Source: Verrucomicrobiota bacterium
Lineage (GTDB): Bacteria; Verrucomicrobiota; Verrucomicrobiia; Chthoniobacterales; UBA10450
NCBI GenBank assembly: GCA_003218785.1
Contig: QHOM01000113.1
Span: forward strand, 1 to 9,969
DNA length: 9,969 nt
Direction of reading: 5' to 3'
The notes under the pieces are model-generated. The model worked only from the letters and a program-made list of their open reading frames with translations. It had not been told where the DNA came from and did not search any database. The translations under genes were made by a program, and so were the position numbers. Positions within the stretch are counted from its first letter, which is position 1; each line of letters starts with the position of its first letter. Below, in pieces: positions 1-6,085 of the stretch.

Positions 1-1205
1 AACAGTTCTTGCTCGGCTGGGTCGTTCGTCCACGCGCTCGCCCCGAGGCCGAATATGGTGTCGTTCGCCATCTCGATCGCTTCGGCTGCATCGCGCACAC
101 GGAAAACGGACGCGACCGGGCCGAAAACTTCTTCGGAGTAGGCCGGCGATTCTCTTGGTACGTTGATAAGAACGGTTGGCTCGTAAAAAAATCCGGGACC
201 GTAAACGCGATTTCCGCCCGTCAGCAGTTTCGCGCCGGCGGCGATCGATTTTTGAACTTGCTCGTGGACCCCTTCCAAAATCTGTTCGGTTGCGAGTGGA
301 CCAAGCTCGGTCGTCTCGTCCAGCGGATCGCCAATCTTTAACGCGCGCATGCGCTCGACGAATTGGCGCAGGAAATCATCATAGATTTTGTCGGCCACGA
401 AAAAGCGCTTTGCTGCGATGCATGATTGGCCGCTGTTGATCGTGCGCGCTTTGACTGCCGTGCTCAGTGCGCCCTCAAAATCCGCGCTTGGCATGACGAT
501 AAACGCGTCGCTGCCGCCTAGCTCGAGCACGCTCTTTTTGATCTGACGCGCAGCGGCACTCCCCACTTCGCTTCCCGCTTTTTCACTCCCGGTAAGCGTC
601 ACCGCCTTGACCCGCGGATCGACAATTAGCTTTTCCACTTGGTTTGCTTCGATCAGAAGCGTCTGAAAAACGCCTTCTTCAAATCCGGCGCGACAAAGGA
701 CGTTTTCAATTGCGAGCGCACATTGTGGCACGTTGGCTGCATGTTTGAGCAGCCCCACGTTTCCGGCCATCAACGCTGGCGCGGCAAACCGAAAGACCTG
801 CCAGAACGGGAAATTCCACGGCATGATGGCCAGGACGGGTCCGAGTGGTTGGTAGCGCACGTAACTGCGCGCGGCACTGGTCTGCGCGGCCTCGTCTTCC
901 AGGAAACGCTCTGAATTCTCGGCATAAAAACGACAACCTCGCGCACATTTCACAATCTCGTCCTGCGCGGCACGGAACAATTTTCCCATCTCCAGCGTGA
1001 TTGTCCGGGCAAGTTCGTCCTTCTCTTGCTCGAGCAATGACGCCGTTGCCATCATCAGTTCTGCGCGTTTGGCGAATGGACGTCGCCGATGATGCGCAAA
1101 CGCGCGCTCGGCGAGCTTGAGCCGTTTCTCAATTTCGCTGTCGCTGAAAGCTGGAAACTCCTTTAGCTTTTCGCCCGTGGCTGGGTTGACCGATGCGATT
1201 GGCAT
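1..1205 (-). CDS. gabD1: Succinate-semialdehyde dehydrogenase, GabD1-type aldehyde dehydrogenase (partial, 3' end beyond window)
   Basis: I translated this directly: 401 codons are open from ATG at 1205 down to the window edge with no stop, so the C-terminus lies outside. It is an NAD(P)-dependent aldehyde dehydrogenase. It probably oxidises succinate semialdehyde to succinate in GABA breakdown, in the cytoplasm. Visible family marks are PWNFPFW (129-135, with catalytic Asn131), LLKHAANVPQCAL (152-164, cofactor-binding Lys154), LTGSEKAG (204-211), LELGGSDAFIV (227-237, general base Glu228), GQSCIAAKRF (259-268, nucleophile Cys262) and EEVFGPV (358-364). The start MPIASVNPATGE and the short N-terminus fit the ~455-residue GabD1 subfamily rather than the longer E. 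coli GabD. An upstream ATG at 1219 runs into a stop after three codons, which supports 1205. No clear Shine-Dalgarno is present. It lies 115 nt after the transporter gene on the same strand, across a hairpin cluster. The class is certain; the exact substrate is inferred. Confidence 0.9.
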   Translation of the reverse strand, partial: MPIASVNPATGEKLKEFPAFSDSEIEKRLKLAERAFAHHRRRPFAKRAELMMATASLLEQEKDELARTITLEMGKLFRAAQDEIVKCARGCRFYAENSERFLEDEAAQTSAARSYVRYQPLGPVLAIMPWNFPFWQVFRFAAPALMAGNVGLLKHAANVPQCALAIENVLCRAGFEEGVFQTLLIEANQVEKLIVDPRVKAVTLTGSEKAGSEVGSAAARQIKKSVLELGGSDAFIVMPSADFEGALSTAVKARTINSGQSCIAAKRFFVADKIYDDFLRQFVERMRALKIGDPLDETTELGPLATEQILEGVHEQVQKSIAAGAKLLTGGNRVYGPGFFYEPTVLINVPRESPAYSEEVFGPVASVFRVRDAAEAIEMANDTIFGLGASAWTNDPAEQEL

Positions 1206-1214
1206 TTATCGGAA

Positions 1215-1288
1215 CATAGGCATTTTGCCTGTGCGGCAAACGGACATTCTGTCCTGCGTTTCAGATTCAACCCCGAGAGCCTTCGGGG
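1215..1288. repeat. Cluster of three short palindromes in the gap upstream of the dehydrogenase
   Basis: The 115-nt gap 1206-1320 contains three inverted repeats. CATAGGCA/TGCCTGTG lies at 1215-1222 and 1226-1233 around TTT, with one wobble pair. GGACA/TGTCC lies at 1242-1246 and 1250-1254 around TTC. CCCCGA/TCGGGG lies at 1271-1276 and 1283-1288. They resemble the palindromes inside the end of the neighbouring transporter gene, so the repeat field continues across the stop codon. It could act as a transcript-stabilising or terminating structure between the transporter and dehydrogenase genes. No T-run follows, so a classical intrinsic terminator is not supported. No other gene is visible in the gap. 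Confidence 0.75.
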
Positions 1289-1320
1289 CTGACCGCACAG
1301 ACTGCAAGTGGCTCTGTTGA

Positions 1321-2943
1321 CTAGGCTTCGAGCGCCCGAACGGAGCACAGGCTTCCCAGCCTGTGGGGCAGGCAGGCATCCGTGCCTGCCAGTATAAAGC
1401 CGACAGGCAAGATGCCCGTCGGAACGCGATCGAGCAAATCGAAGCCCCATTGCACCAGCAACGCCAGCAATGCTGCCGGAATCGCGCCCTCCAAAATCGT
1501 GATATGATCGTTCAAGTTCAGGCCGCTCAAAATTGGTTCGCCTAGCCCACCGGCACCGATCAACGCAGCCAGTGTCGCCGTGCCGATATTGATTACGGCG
1601 CTGGTTTTGATTCCAGCCAAAATGGAGCGTGACGCCATCGGCAAATAAATTTGCCACAGCCGCGCCATCGGGCTGAGTCCCAGCGCAACCGCCGATTCTC
1701 GCAAGGATCGAGGGATATCCTGCAAACCACTCGCGGTGTTGCGCACAATTGGCAGCAATCCGTAAAGGAAAAGGGCGGCAATCGCGGTGCGGACACTGAT
1801 CCCAAAAAACGGAACCGGCACGAGTAACGCGAGCAAAGCCAGCGATGGAATCGTTTGGACTACACTCGCGAAACCGAGAATGGCGTGACCAGTCGGGCCG
1901 CCCCTACTGGCGATGATTCCGAGGGGGATACCGACGATCACGGCGAGCAGCAGCGAGAACCCCGCAAGCTCCAAATGGCGCAATGTCCACCGCGTGAGCT
2001 TATGCCAAAATGATTCGCCAGCGGCGGTTGTCGATCCAGTGCCGCCTTGAAAATACAGGTTTGCGGCTCTCGCATAATTCCTTGTGCGCTCTGCTTCGGC
2101 ATTCAACCGGATCATGCGGGTTTCCTCCAGCGTTCCCTCGAGCTTGCGCAGCGCGGTGATAGTCGATGCTGGCAACGAAAGCCGATACAAAAACACTGCA
2201 TCATAGCGCGGGAAAAATTGCAGATCGTCTTCAAGCGTGACCAGATCGTAGTCGGCAATTTTTGCATCGGTCGAGTAGGCGTCTTTCACATCGATCGAGC
2301 CATTCTTGAGCGCCGCGTAGCCGAGCGCGTGATCAATCCCAATCACGTTCTGTTGGGGAAGGCCGTAACGTGCGCGCAATGGCTGCCATCCATCCTGCCG
2401 ATCCAAAAATTCGTGGGTAAGTCCGATCTTCAGCTCGGGATGATTTCGCAGATCGCTGATTGCGTGCAGACCGAGCCGCTCCGCTTCACTGCGGCGCATG
2501 ACAAGCGCGTAGGTGTTATTGAAGCCGAGCGGCTCCGTCGCTCCCACCTCGAATTTCTCTAGCGCCTCGCGAATTTCATTGAGCGATAATTTGCGATCCG
2601 TTTTCAGAATCTCCTGCGCGATCGTCCCGGTGTATTCCGGGTAAGCGTCAACTTGCCCACCGCGCAACGCCTGCCAAAGAATGATCGTGCCGCCTATTCC
2701 TTGCCGATGTTCCGCGGGGACGCCGGCGTCGTTCAATGTGCGTTTTGCGATCTCACCCAGGACATAAGACTCGGTAAATTTTTTCGAACCGATGACGGCG
2801 GACTGCGCATTTGCGGAAAAAACTGCGACGAAAAGAATTAAGAATGATAGCGTGAGGCGGCCGAGCCCCCTGCGGTGCGCCCTTGCCACGGCGAGCAGGC
2901 TCAGGTCGCGCCCTACCGATTTTGGGCGAGACAATAATTTCAT
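1321..2943 (-). CDS. Fused substrate-binding/permease protein of a betaine-type (Opu/EgtU family) ABC importer
   Basis: This 540-residue fusion supplies both the periplasmic binding protein and the membrane channel of an ABC importer for quaternary-ammonium compounds. A hydrophobic segment at 31-46 ending SANAQS is a signal peptide or anchor. The binding domain spans about 48-300, with GSKKFTES (52-59), YPEYTGT (101-107), FNNTYALVMR (141-150) and KDAYSTDAKI (220-229), all typical of OpuC/EgtU-class receptors. The permease domain spans about 320-507, with several hydrophobic helices and an EAA-type loop, ALGLSPMARLWQIYLP (420-435). The ATG overlaps the TGA of the upstream ATPase gene (ATGA), which fixes the start and indicates translational coupling. 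Two parts look acquired: residues 9-31 and 508-540 are encoded by intergenic-type repeats. The ligand could be glycine betaine, choline, hercynine or ergothioneine. Its place behind egtBD favours the last two, by inference. S. pneumoniae EgtU has the opposite order, permease first. Confidence 0.92.
   Translation of the reverse strand: MKLLSRPKSVGRDLSLLAVARAHRRGLGRLTLSFLILFVAVFSANAQSAVIGSKKFTESYVLGEIAKRTLNDAGVPAEHRQGIGGTIILWQALRGGQVDAYPEYTGTIAQEILKTDRKLSLNEIREALEKFEVGATEPLGFNNTYALVMRRSEAERLGLHAISDLRNHPELKIGLTHEFLDRQDGWQPLRARYGLPQQNVIGIDHALGYAALKNGSIDVKDAYSTDAKIADYDLVTLEDDLQFFPRYDAVFLYRLSLPASTITALRKLEGTLEETRMIRLNAEAERTRNYARAANLYFQGGTGSTTAAGESFWHKLTRWTLRHLELAGFSLLLAVIVGIPLGIIASRGGPTGHAILGFASVVQTIPSLALLALLVPVPFFGISVRTAIAALFLYGLLPIVRNTASGLQDIPRSLRESAVALGLSPMARLWQIYLPMASRSILAGIKTSAVINIGTATLAALIGAGGLGEPILSGLNLNDHITILEGAIPAALLALLVQWGFDLLDRVPTGILPVGFILAGTDACLPHRLGSLCSVRALEA
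1346..1421. repeat. Three tandem palindromes inside the 3' end of the permease gene
   Basis: Three consecutive hairpin words lie within coding sequence. CACAGGCT/AGCCTGTG is at 1346-1353 and 1358-1365 with a 4-nt loop. GGCAGGCA/TGCCTGCC is at 1371-1378 and 1383-1390 with a 4-nt loop. CGACAGGCA/TGCCCGTCG is at 1401-1409 and 1413-1421 with a 3-nt loop and one wobble pair. The first two stems are perfect over 8 bp. Read on the minus strand they encode residues 508-540 of the transporter, a stretch unlike the usual permease terminus. They look like mobile or expanding intergenic repeats that displaced the original stop codon. Confidence 0.85.
2851..2919 (-). repeat. Modular repeat, copy B, inside the N-terminal coding region of the permease
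   Basis: On the minus strand this begins with TCGGTAGGGCGCGACC (2919-2904), has GGGCGCACCG in the middle, and ends GCCTCACG. Copy A at 4710-4755 has the same opening 16 bases, a near-identical middle (GGCGCGCACCG) and the same GCCTCACG ending, with a shorter and different spacer. The length is a multiple of three here, so the reading frame survives. The repeat encodes residues 9-31 of the transporter, just ahead of its hydrophobic signal segment. Confidence 0.7.
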
Positions 2944-3683
2944 GTGAACACGAGCGCACGCTGCGAATTGATGAATTCGCTTACGAAATCACTTACTGGC
3001 TTTTCACGAAGATCGACAAGCGAACCCTGTTGGACGATGTGGCCTTCGTTCATGAGCACGATTTCATCACCGAAATACGCTGCTTCCGCCAAATCGTGAG
3101 TGACGAAGAGCGTTGTTTGACGCAAGCGTGTGAAAATTTCTTTGAGCTCTTTTTGCAAAGAGGCGCGTACCAATGGGTCGAGCGCGCCCAGGGGTTCGTC
3201 GAGGAGGAGCAGTTCGGGCGAAAGCATCAACGCGCGCATCAAACTGACCCGTTGACGCTGACCGCCGGAAAGCTCGATGGGGTATCGCGAGAGCAAATTG
3301 CCGGAAAATCTTGTCAGCTCGCATAATTCAAGAAGTCGCGTGCGCATTTCGTCCTGGGATTTTTCCAGATACCGCGCCATTAAGAGAATATTGGCGCGCG
3401 CCGTCAGATGCGGAAACAGACCGCCTTCCTGAATGACGTAACCAATTCGGCGACGCAACGTGTCGATGTTTGCTGGCGTGATCTGTGATCCGTCGAAAGC
3501 GATGGTGCCAGAGTCAGGGGTGATTAATCCGATAATGAGCCGCAGCAGAGTCGATTTGCCGCAACCGCTCGGACCGATCAATACCGTGGTCTTGCCGCGC
3601 TCGATCGCCAGATTGGTTGAATGCAACGCCGGCGCATTCGCATAGCGCTTGCTAACATCGACAAATTGGACCAGCGCGCTCAT
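2940..3683 (-). CDS. ABC transporter ATP-binding protein, betaine/osmoprotectant (Opu/EgtV) type
   Basis: This 247-residue cytoplasmic ATPase powers the importer formed with the next gene. The full motif set is present: Walker A GPSGCGKST (37-45), Q-loop glutamine at 85 (YVIQEGG), signature LSGGQ (138-142), Walker B LLLLDE (158-163), D-loop residues GALD (166-169) and switch histidine 196 (FVTHD). It ends soon after the ATPase core and has no C-terminal CBS pair, whereas the osmotically regulated ProV/OpuCA proteins are roughly 400 residues with tandem CBS domains. The stop overlaps the permease ATG by 4 nt. The ATG at 3683 lies 33 nt after the egtD stop, and almost all of that gap is a palindrome; only a weak G-rich stretch could serve as ribosome binding site. 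Membership of the Opu-type family is clear from sequence and partner; the transported compound is inferred. Confidence 0.93.
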   Translation of the reverse strand: MSALVQFVDVSKRYANAPALHSTNLAIERGKTTVLIGPSGCGKSTLLRLIIGLITPDSGTIAFDGSQITPANIDTLRRRIGYVIQEGGLFPHLTARANILLMARYLEKSQDEMRTRLLELCELTRFSGNLLSRYPIELSGGQRQRVSLMRALMLSPELLLLDEPLGALDPLVRASLQKELKEIFTRLRQTTLFVTHDLAEAAYFGDEIVLMNEGHIVQQGSLVDLREKPVSDFVSEFINSQRALVFT

Positions 3684-3691
3684 TTTTGGTA

Positions 3692-3711
3692 GCCCCGAAA
3701 GCTTTCGGGGC
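3692..3711. repeat. Perfect 20-bp palindrome between egtD and the ABC ATPase gene
   Basis: GCCCCGAAAGCTTTCGGGGC is its own reverse complement and fills most of the 33-nt gap between the egtD stop and the ATPase start. As RNA it would form a tight stem 8-10 nt before the ATPase ATG. It could reduce translation or cause partial termination between the biosynthesis and transport genes. A weaker relative (CCCCGA/TCGGGG) occurs at 1271-1288. No U-tract follows on the minus strand, so it is not a standard terminator. Confidence 0.8.
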
Positions 3712-3716
3712 CGGGG

Positions 3717-4709
3717 TCATCCCGACGTGTCGGGACTACACGTGAAATAGAAAACACCAAACAGACGCGCATCGTCTGTCCATATCTTTTGAAACTCGAA
3801 GCCGGCGTTGCGCGCGAGGGCGGCGAAACCTTCCGGGGCGTATTTATGGGAGAATTCCGTGATGATTTTTTCACCTGCACGAAACCCGAACGTGTGATCG
3901 CCGATATGAACAGCCTGATCGACTTGGCTGATGAGGTACATCTCGATGCGGCCGGCGTCTGAGTTGTAAATTGCCCGGTGCCGCCAATGTTGCAGATCGA
4001 AATCCCCGCAGAGTTCGTGGTTTGCGCGTGCCAGCAAGTTCAGATTGAATTGCGCGGTGATACCAGCGGTGTCGTTATAGGCAGCTTCGATCACATCCCG
4101 ATCTTTGCGAAGATCGACCCCGATGAGTAGTGCGCCATCGTGGCGGCAAACCTTAGCGATACGGCGGAGGAACTCAGTTGCTTCATCAGGCTCGAAATTG
4201 CCAATGGTCGATCCGGGAAAATAAACCACGTTGCGCCTTGCTTTGCGGTGCGGCGAGGGGAGTGCGACAGGTTGCAAGTAATCGGCACACACGGGCAGAA
4301 TTTCCAGATCCGGAAAAAGTTTGTGAAAAATGGCAGCGGATTCGCCGAGTTGTTTGTCAGAAATATCGACCGGGATGTAAACAGCTGGCTTTTCAAGCGC
4401 TTCAATCAGGATCCGCGTCTTGGTACCCGCGCCGGTGCCGAGCCCGATCAGTTCGATGTTGGGTCCAAGATGCGTTGCGATTTCGGCGCGATATCGATCC
4501 AGAATATCGATCTCGGTTCGCGTAATGTAATACTCGGGCAGCTCGCAAATTTTCTGGAACAACGCCGCTCCGCGCTCGTCGTAAAAATACTTGCATGGCA
4601 GCGTCTGTGGTTCGCTGGAAAGACCCGCCACTGCGTCCGACAAGAAATCAGAGCCGGCTGCTGGAACGCAAGGCGCGGGCTGCACTGCCGGTATGGAGTT
4701 CGCAGTCAT
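3717..4709 (-). CDS. egtD: L-histidine N-alpha-methyltransferase EgtD (ergothioneine biosynthesis)
   Basis: EgtD uses three S-adenosylmethionine molecules to convert histidine to hercynine (trimethylhistidine), the first step of ergothioneine synthesis, in the cytoplasm. At 330 residues it matches the usual ~320. Seen in order are LPEYYITRTE (57-66), the SAM-binding GLGTGAGTKT (89-98), YIPVDIS (111-117), FPGSTIGNFEP (164-174, with histidine-binding Asn171), AYNDTAGITAQFNLN (210-224, Tyr211) and TEFSHKY (284-290, Glu285 and Ser287). These line up with Asn166, Tyr206, Glu282 and Ser284 of the mycobacterial enzyme, so the active site looks intact. It follows egtB by 47 nt, and that gap is entirely a repeat whose end abuts the ATG. 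The last seven residues (CSPDTSG) and the stop approach are encoded by another palindrome, so the original terminus was probably near Phe322-Thr323. Confidence 0.96.
   Translation of the reverse strand: MTANSIPAVQPAPCVPAAGSDFLSDAVAGLSSEPQTLPCKYFYDERGAALFQKICELPEYYITRTEIDILDRYRAEIATHLGPNIELIGLGTGAGTKTRILIEALEKPAVYIPVDISDKQLGESAAIFHKLFPDLEILPVCADYLQPVALPSPHRKARRNVVYFPGSTIGNFEPDEATEFLRRIAKVCRHDGALLIGVDLRKDRDVIEAAYNDTAGITAQFNLNLLARANHELCGDFDLQHWRHRAIYNSDAGRIEMYLISQVDQAVHIGDHTFGFRAGEKIITEFSHKYAPEGFAALARNAGFEFQKIWTDDARLFGVFYFTCSPDTSG
3720..3735. repeat. Palindrome inside the egtD 3' end
   Basis: TCCCGAC/GTCGGGA (3720-3726 and 3729-3735, 2-nt loop) lies inside the last codons of egtD, one base from the stop triplet at 3717-3719. 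It sits 8 bp from the 20-bp palindrome at 3692-3711, and the two look like a composite repeat of about 50 bp that overlaps the gene end. Confidence 0.75.
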
Positions 4710-4755
4710 CGTGAGGCTTTCGTTCGGTGCGCGCCCGGTGGTCGCGCCCTACCGA
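4710..4755 (-). repeat. Modular repeat, copy A, filling the egtB-egtD gap
   Basis: This fills the 47-nt space between the egtB TAA and the egtD ATG. Its first 16 bases on the minus strand, TCGGTAGGGCGCGACC, recur exactly at 2919-2904, and both copies end in GCCTCACG. It starts one base after the egtB stop codon and ends at the base before the egtD start codon. The egtD gene therefore has no recognisable Shine-Dalgarno apart from a weak GAAAG within the repeat. Confidence 0.75.
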
Positions 4756-4756
4756 A

Positions 4757-6085
4757 TTACTGTGGATCGCGCGCTAGCCGAATACCGGTGAATTGCCAGC
4801 GTTTCTCAGGCTGGAAAAAGTTGCGATAGGTGCGGCGAATATGACTGCGCGACGAAGCGCAGGAGCCACCCCGCAAGACGTACTGGTTGCACATGAACTT
4901 TCCGTTGTATTCGCCGAGTGCCCCGGGAGCGGCGCGATAACCGGGATAAGGCGAATAGGCGCTGCGGGTCCATTCCCAAACATCGCCAAACATTTGATGA
5001 AGGTGTCGCGCTTGCACGAAAGCCGGAGCTGGTCGCGGATGAAACGCTTCGTTCTCGACAAAATTTCCTTCAACTGGACAATCGGATGCTGCGCGTTCCC
5101 ATTCAAACTCGGTTGGGAGGCGAGCGCCCGCCCAATTCGCATACGCATCGGCTTCGAAATAACTCACGTGCGTCACTGGCTCGAATTCAGCGACGGGACG
5201 AAAACCGGAAAGAGTAAAATTCCACCAGCCGCCATCGCGTTTCACCCAGTAAAGCGGCGCCTGCCAGCGCTGTTCGTTAACGGTCATCCAACCCAGCGAT
5301 AGCCAGAATTCCGGTCGCCCATAACCATTGTCCTCGATGAAGGCGATGTATTCGCCATTTGTTACTGGCCGCGAAGCAATTGAAAATGCGGGAACTAGTG
5401 CTCGATGCCGGGGACCTTCGTTGTCATAGGAGAAGCCGGAGCCGTCGTGGCCAATCTCGACAGCTGTCTCTTCAAAATCGAAGAAGCGGATCGGCGTCGG
5501 TTTTGGTGAAGCATTATCGATCTTGCGCTCGCGGAAAACCGGATAGAGCGGATTTTGCGCGAACACGTGCTTGATGTCTGTGACGAGCAATTCCTGATGT
5601 TGCTGCTCGTGATGAATGCCAAGAATTAGAATCGGCTCGATCTCATCGAGAAGTTTTTCGTCAGCATCGGAAAAGAGGTAGTCAATGTGCGAATCGATCG
5701 ACGAGCGATAGCGCTGCGCTTCCTTGACCGTCGGCCGCGAGATTAAGCCGCGCAGATCGCGCCGGTGCATATCACCGGCGGCGTTATAGTAGGAATTGAA
5801 GAGATAAGCGTATTGCGGAATTTCGGAGCGATATCCCAAAGCAAATTTCTTAAGGACAAAAATCTCGAAAAACCATGTGGTATGGGCGAGGTGCCATTTG
5901 GTTGGGCTTACATCTGGCATTGACTGCACGACAAAATCCTCAGGCTCAAGATTCCTGCACAACGCAGTCGTGAAATCTCTGATTTGGTGAAAACGCGCGA
6001 GCAAGCGTTCGGCGCGCGACGGGATCGCATCCAAGCAAGTTCGCTTGGCCGGCGCTTTGTCAACAGCAGGCGCAGCCGAGCTCAA
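4757..6085 (-). CDS. egtB: Ergothioneine biosynthesis iron-dependent sulfoxide synthase EgtB
   Basis: EgtB is a non-haem iron enzyme that uses oxygen to join hercynine to a cysteine-containing thiol as a sulfoxide. The protein is 442 residues from the proposed TTG start, close to the usual ~430. An N-terminal DinB-like domain carries the three iron-binding histidines: His68 in WHLAHTTWFFE, and His159 and His163 in GIHHEQQHQE. From about residue 200 there is a formylglycine-generating-enzyme-like domain, ending with GEYNGKFMCNQYVLRGGSC, SHIRRTYRNFF and RWQFTGIRLARD. The frame is open upstream to 6340 but that part is a shadow of the preceding gene. TTG at 6085 is chosen because it precedes the conserved RLLARFHQIRDF region, follows AGGTGG by 6 nt, and overlaps the upstream TGA. 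No C-terminal methyltransferase domain is present, which excludes OvoA. Whether it takes cysteine or gamma-glutamylcysteine cannot be read here. Confidence 0.95.
   Translation of the reverse strand: MSSAAPAVDKAPAKRTCLDAIPSRAERLLARFHQIRDFTTALCRNLEPEDFVVQSMPDVSPTKWHLAHTTWFFEIFVLKKFALGYRSEIPQYAYLFNSYYNAAGDMHRRDLRGLISRPTVKEAQRYRSSIDSHIDYLFSDADEKLLDEIEPILILGIHHEQQHQELLVTDIKHVFAQNPLYPVFRERKIDNASPKPTPIRFFDFEETAVEIGHDGSGFSYDNEGPRHRALVPAFSIASRPVTNGEYIAFIEDNGYGRPEFWLSLGWMTVNEQRWQAPLYWVKRDGGWWNFTLSGFRPVAEFEPVTHVSYFEADAYANWAGARLPTEFEWERAASDCPVEGNFVENEAFHPRPAPAFVQARHLHQMFGDVWEWTRSAYSPYPGYRAAPGALGEYNGKFMCNQYVLRGGSCASSRSHIRRTYRNFFQPEKRWQFTGIRLARDPQ

Noticed and set aside
1215..1421. CRISPR-like array in the palindrome cluster
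   Set aside because: The units differ in sequence and spacing, there are no uniform repeats with unique spacers, and no cas genes are present.
1163..1657. 164-residue minus-strand open frame over the permease end
   Set aside because: It overlaps the permease in another frame and reads through the palindrome cluster; its product has no domain-like features.
3692..3711. Rho-independent terminator after egtD
   Set aside because: The stem is strong but no T-run follows on the minus strand and the next gene starts 8 bp later, so it is kept only as a repeat.
4140..4829. 229-residue plus-strand open frame opposite egtD and egtB
   Set aside because: It is antisense to two confidently assigned enzymes, its product matches nothing recognisable, and it has shadow-type composition.
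4757..6085. OvoA (ovothiol synthase) instead of EgtB
   Set aside because: The protein ends after the FGE-like domain with no C-terminal methyltransferase, and it sits beside egtD.
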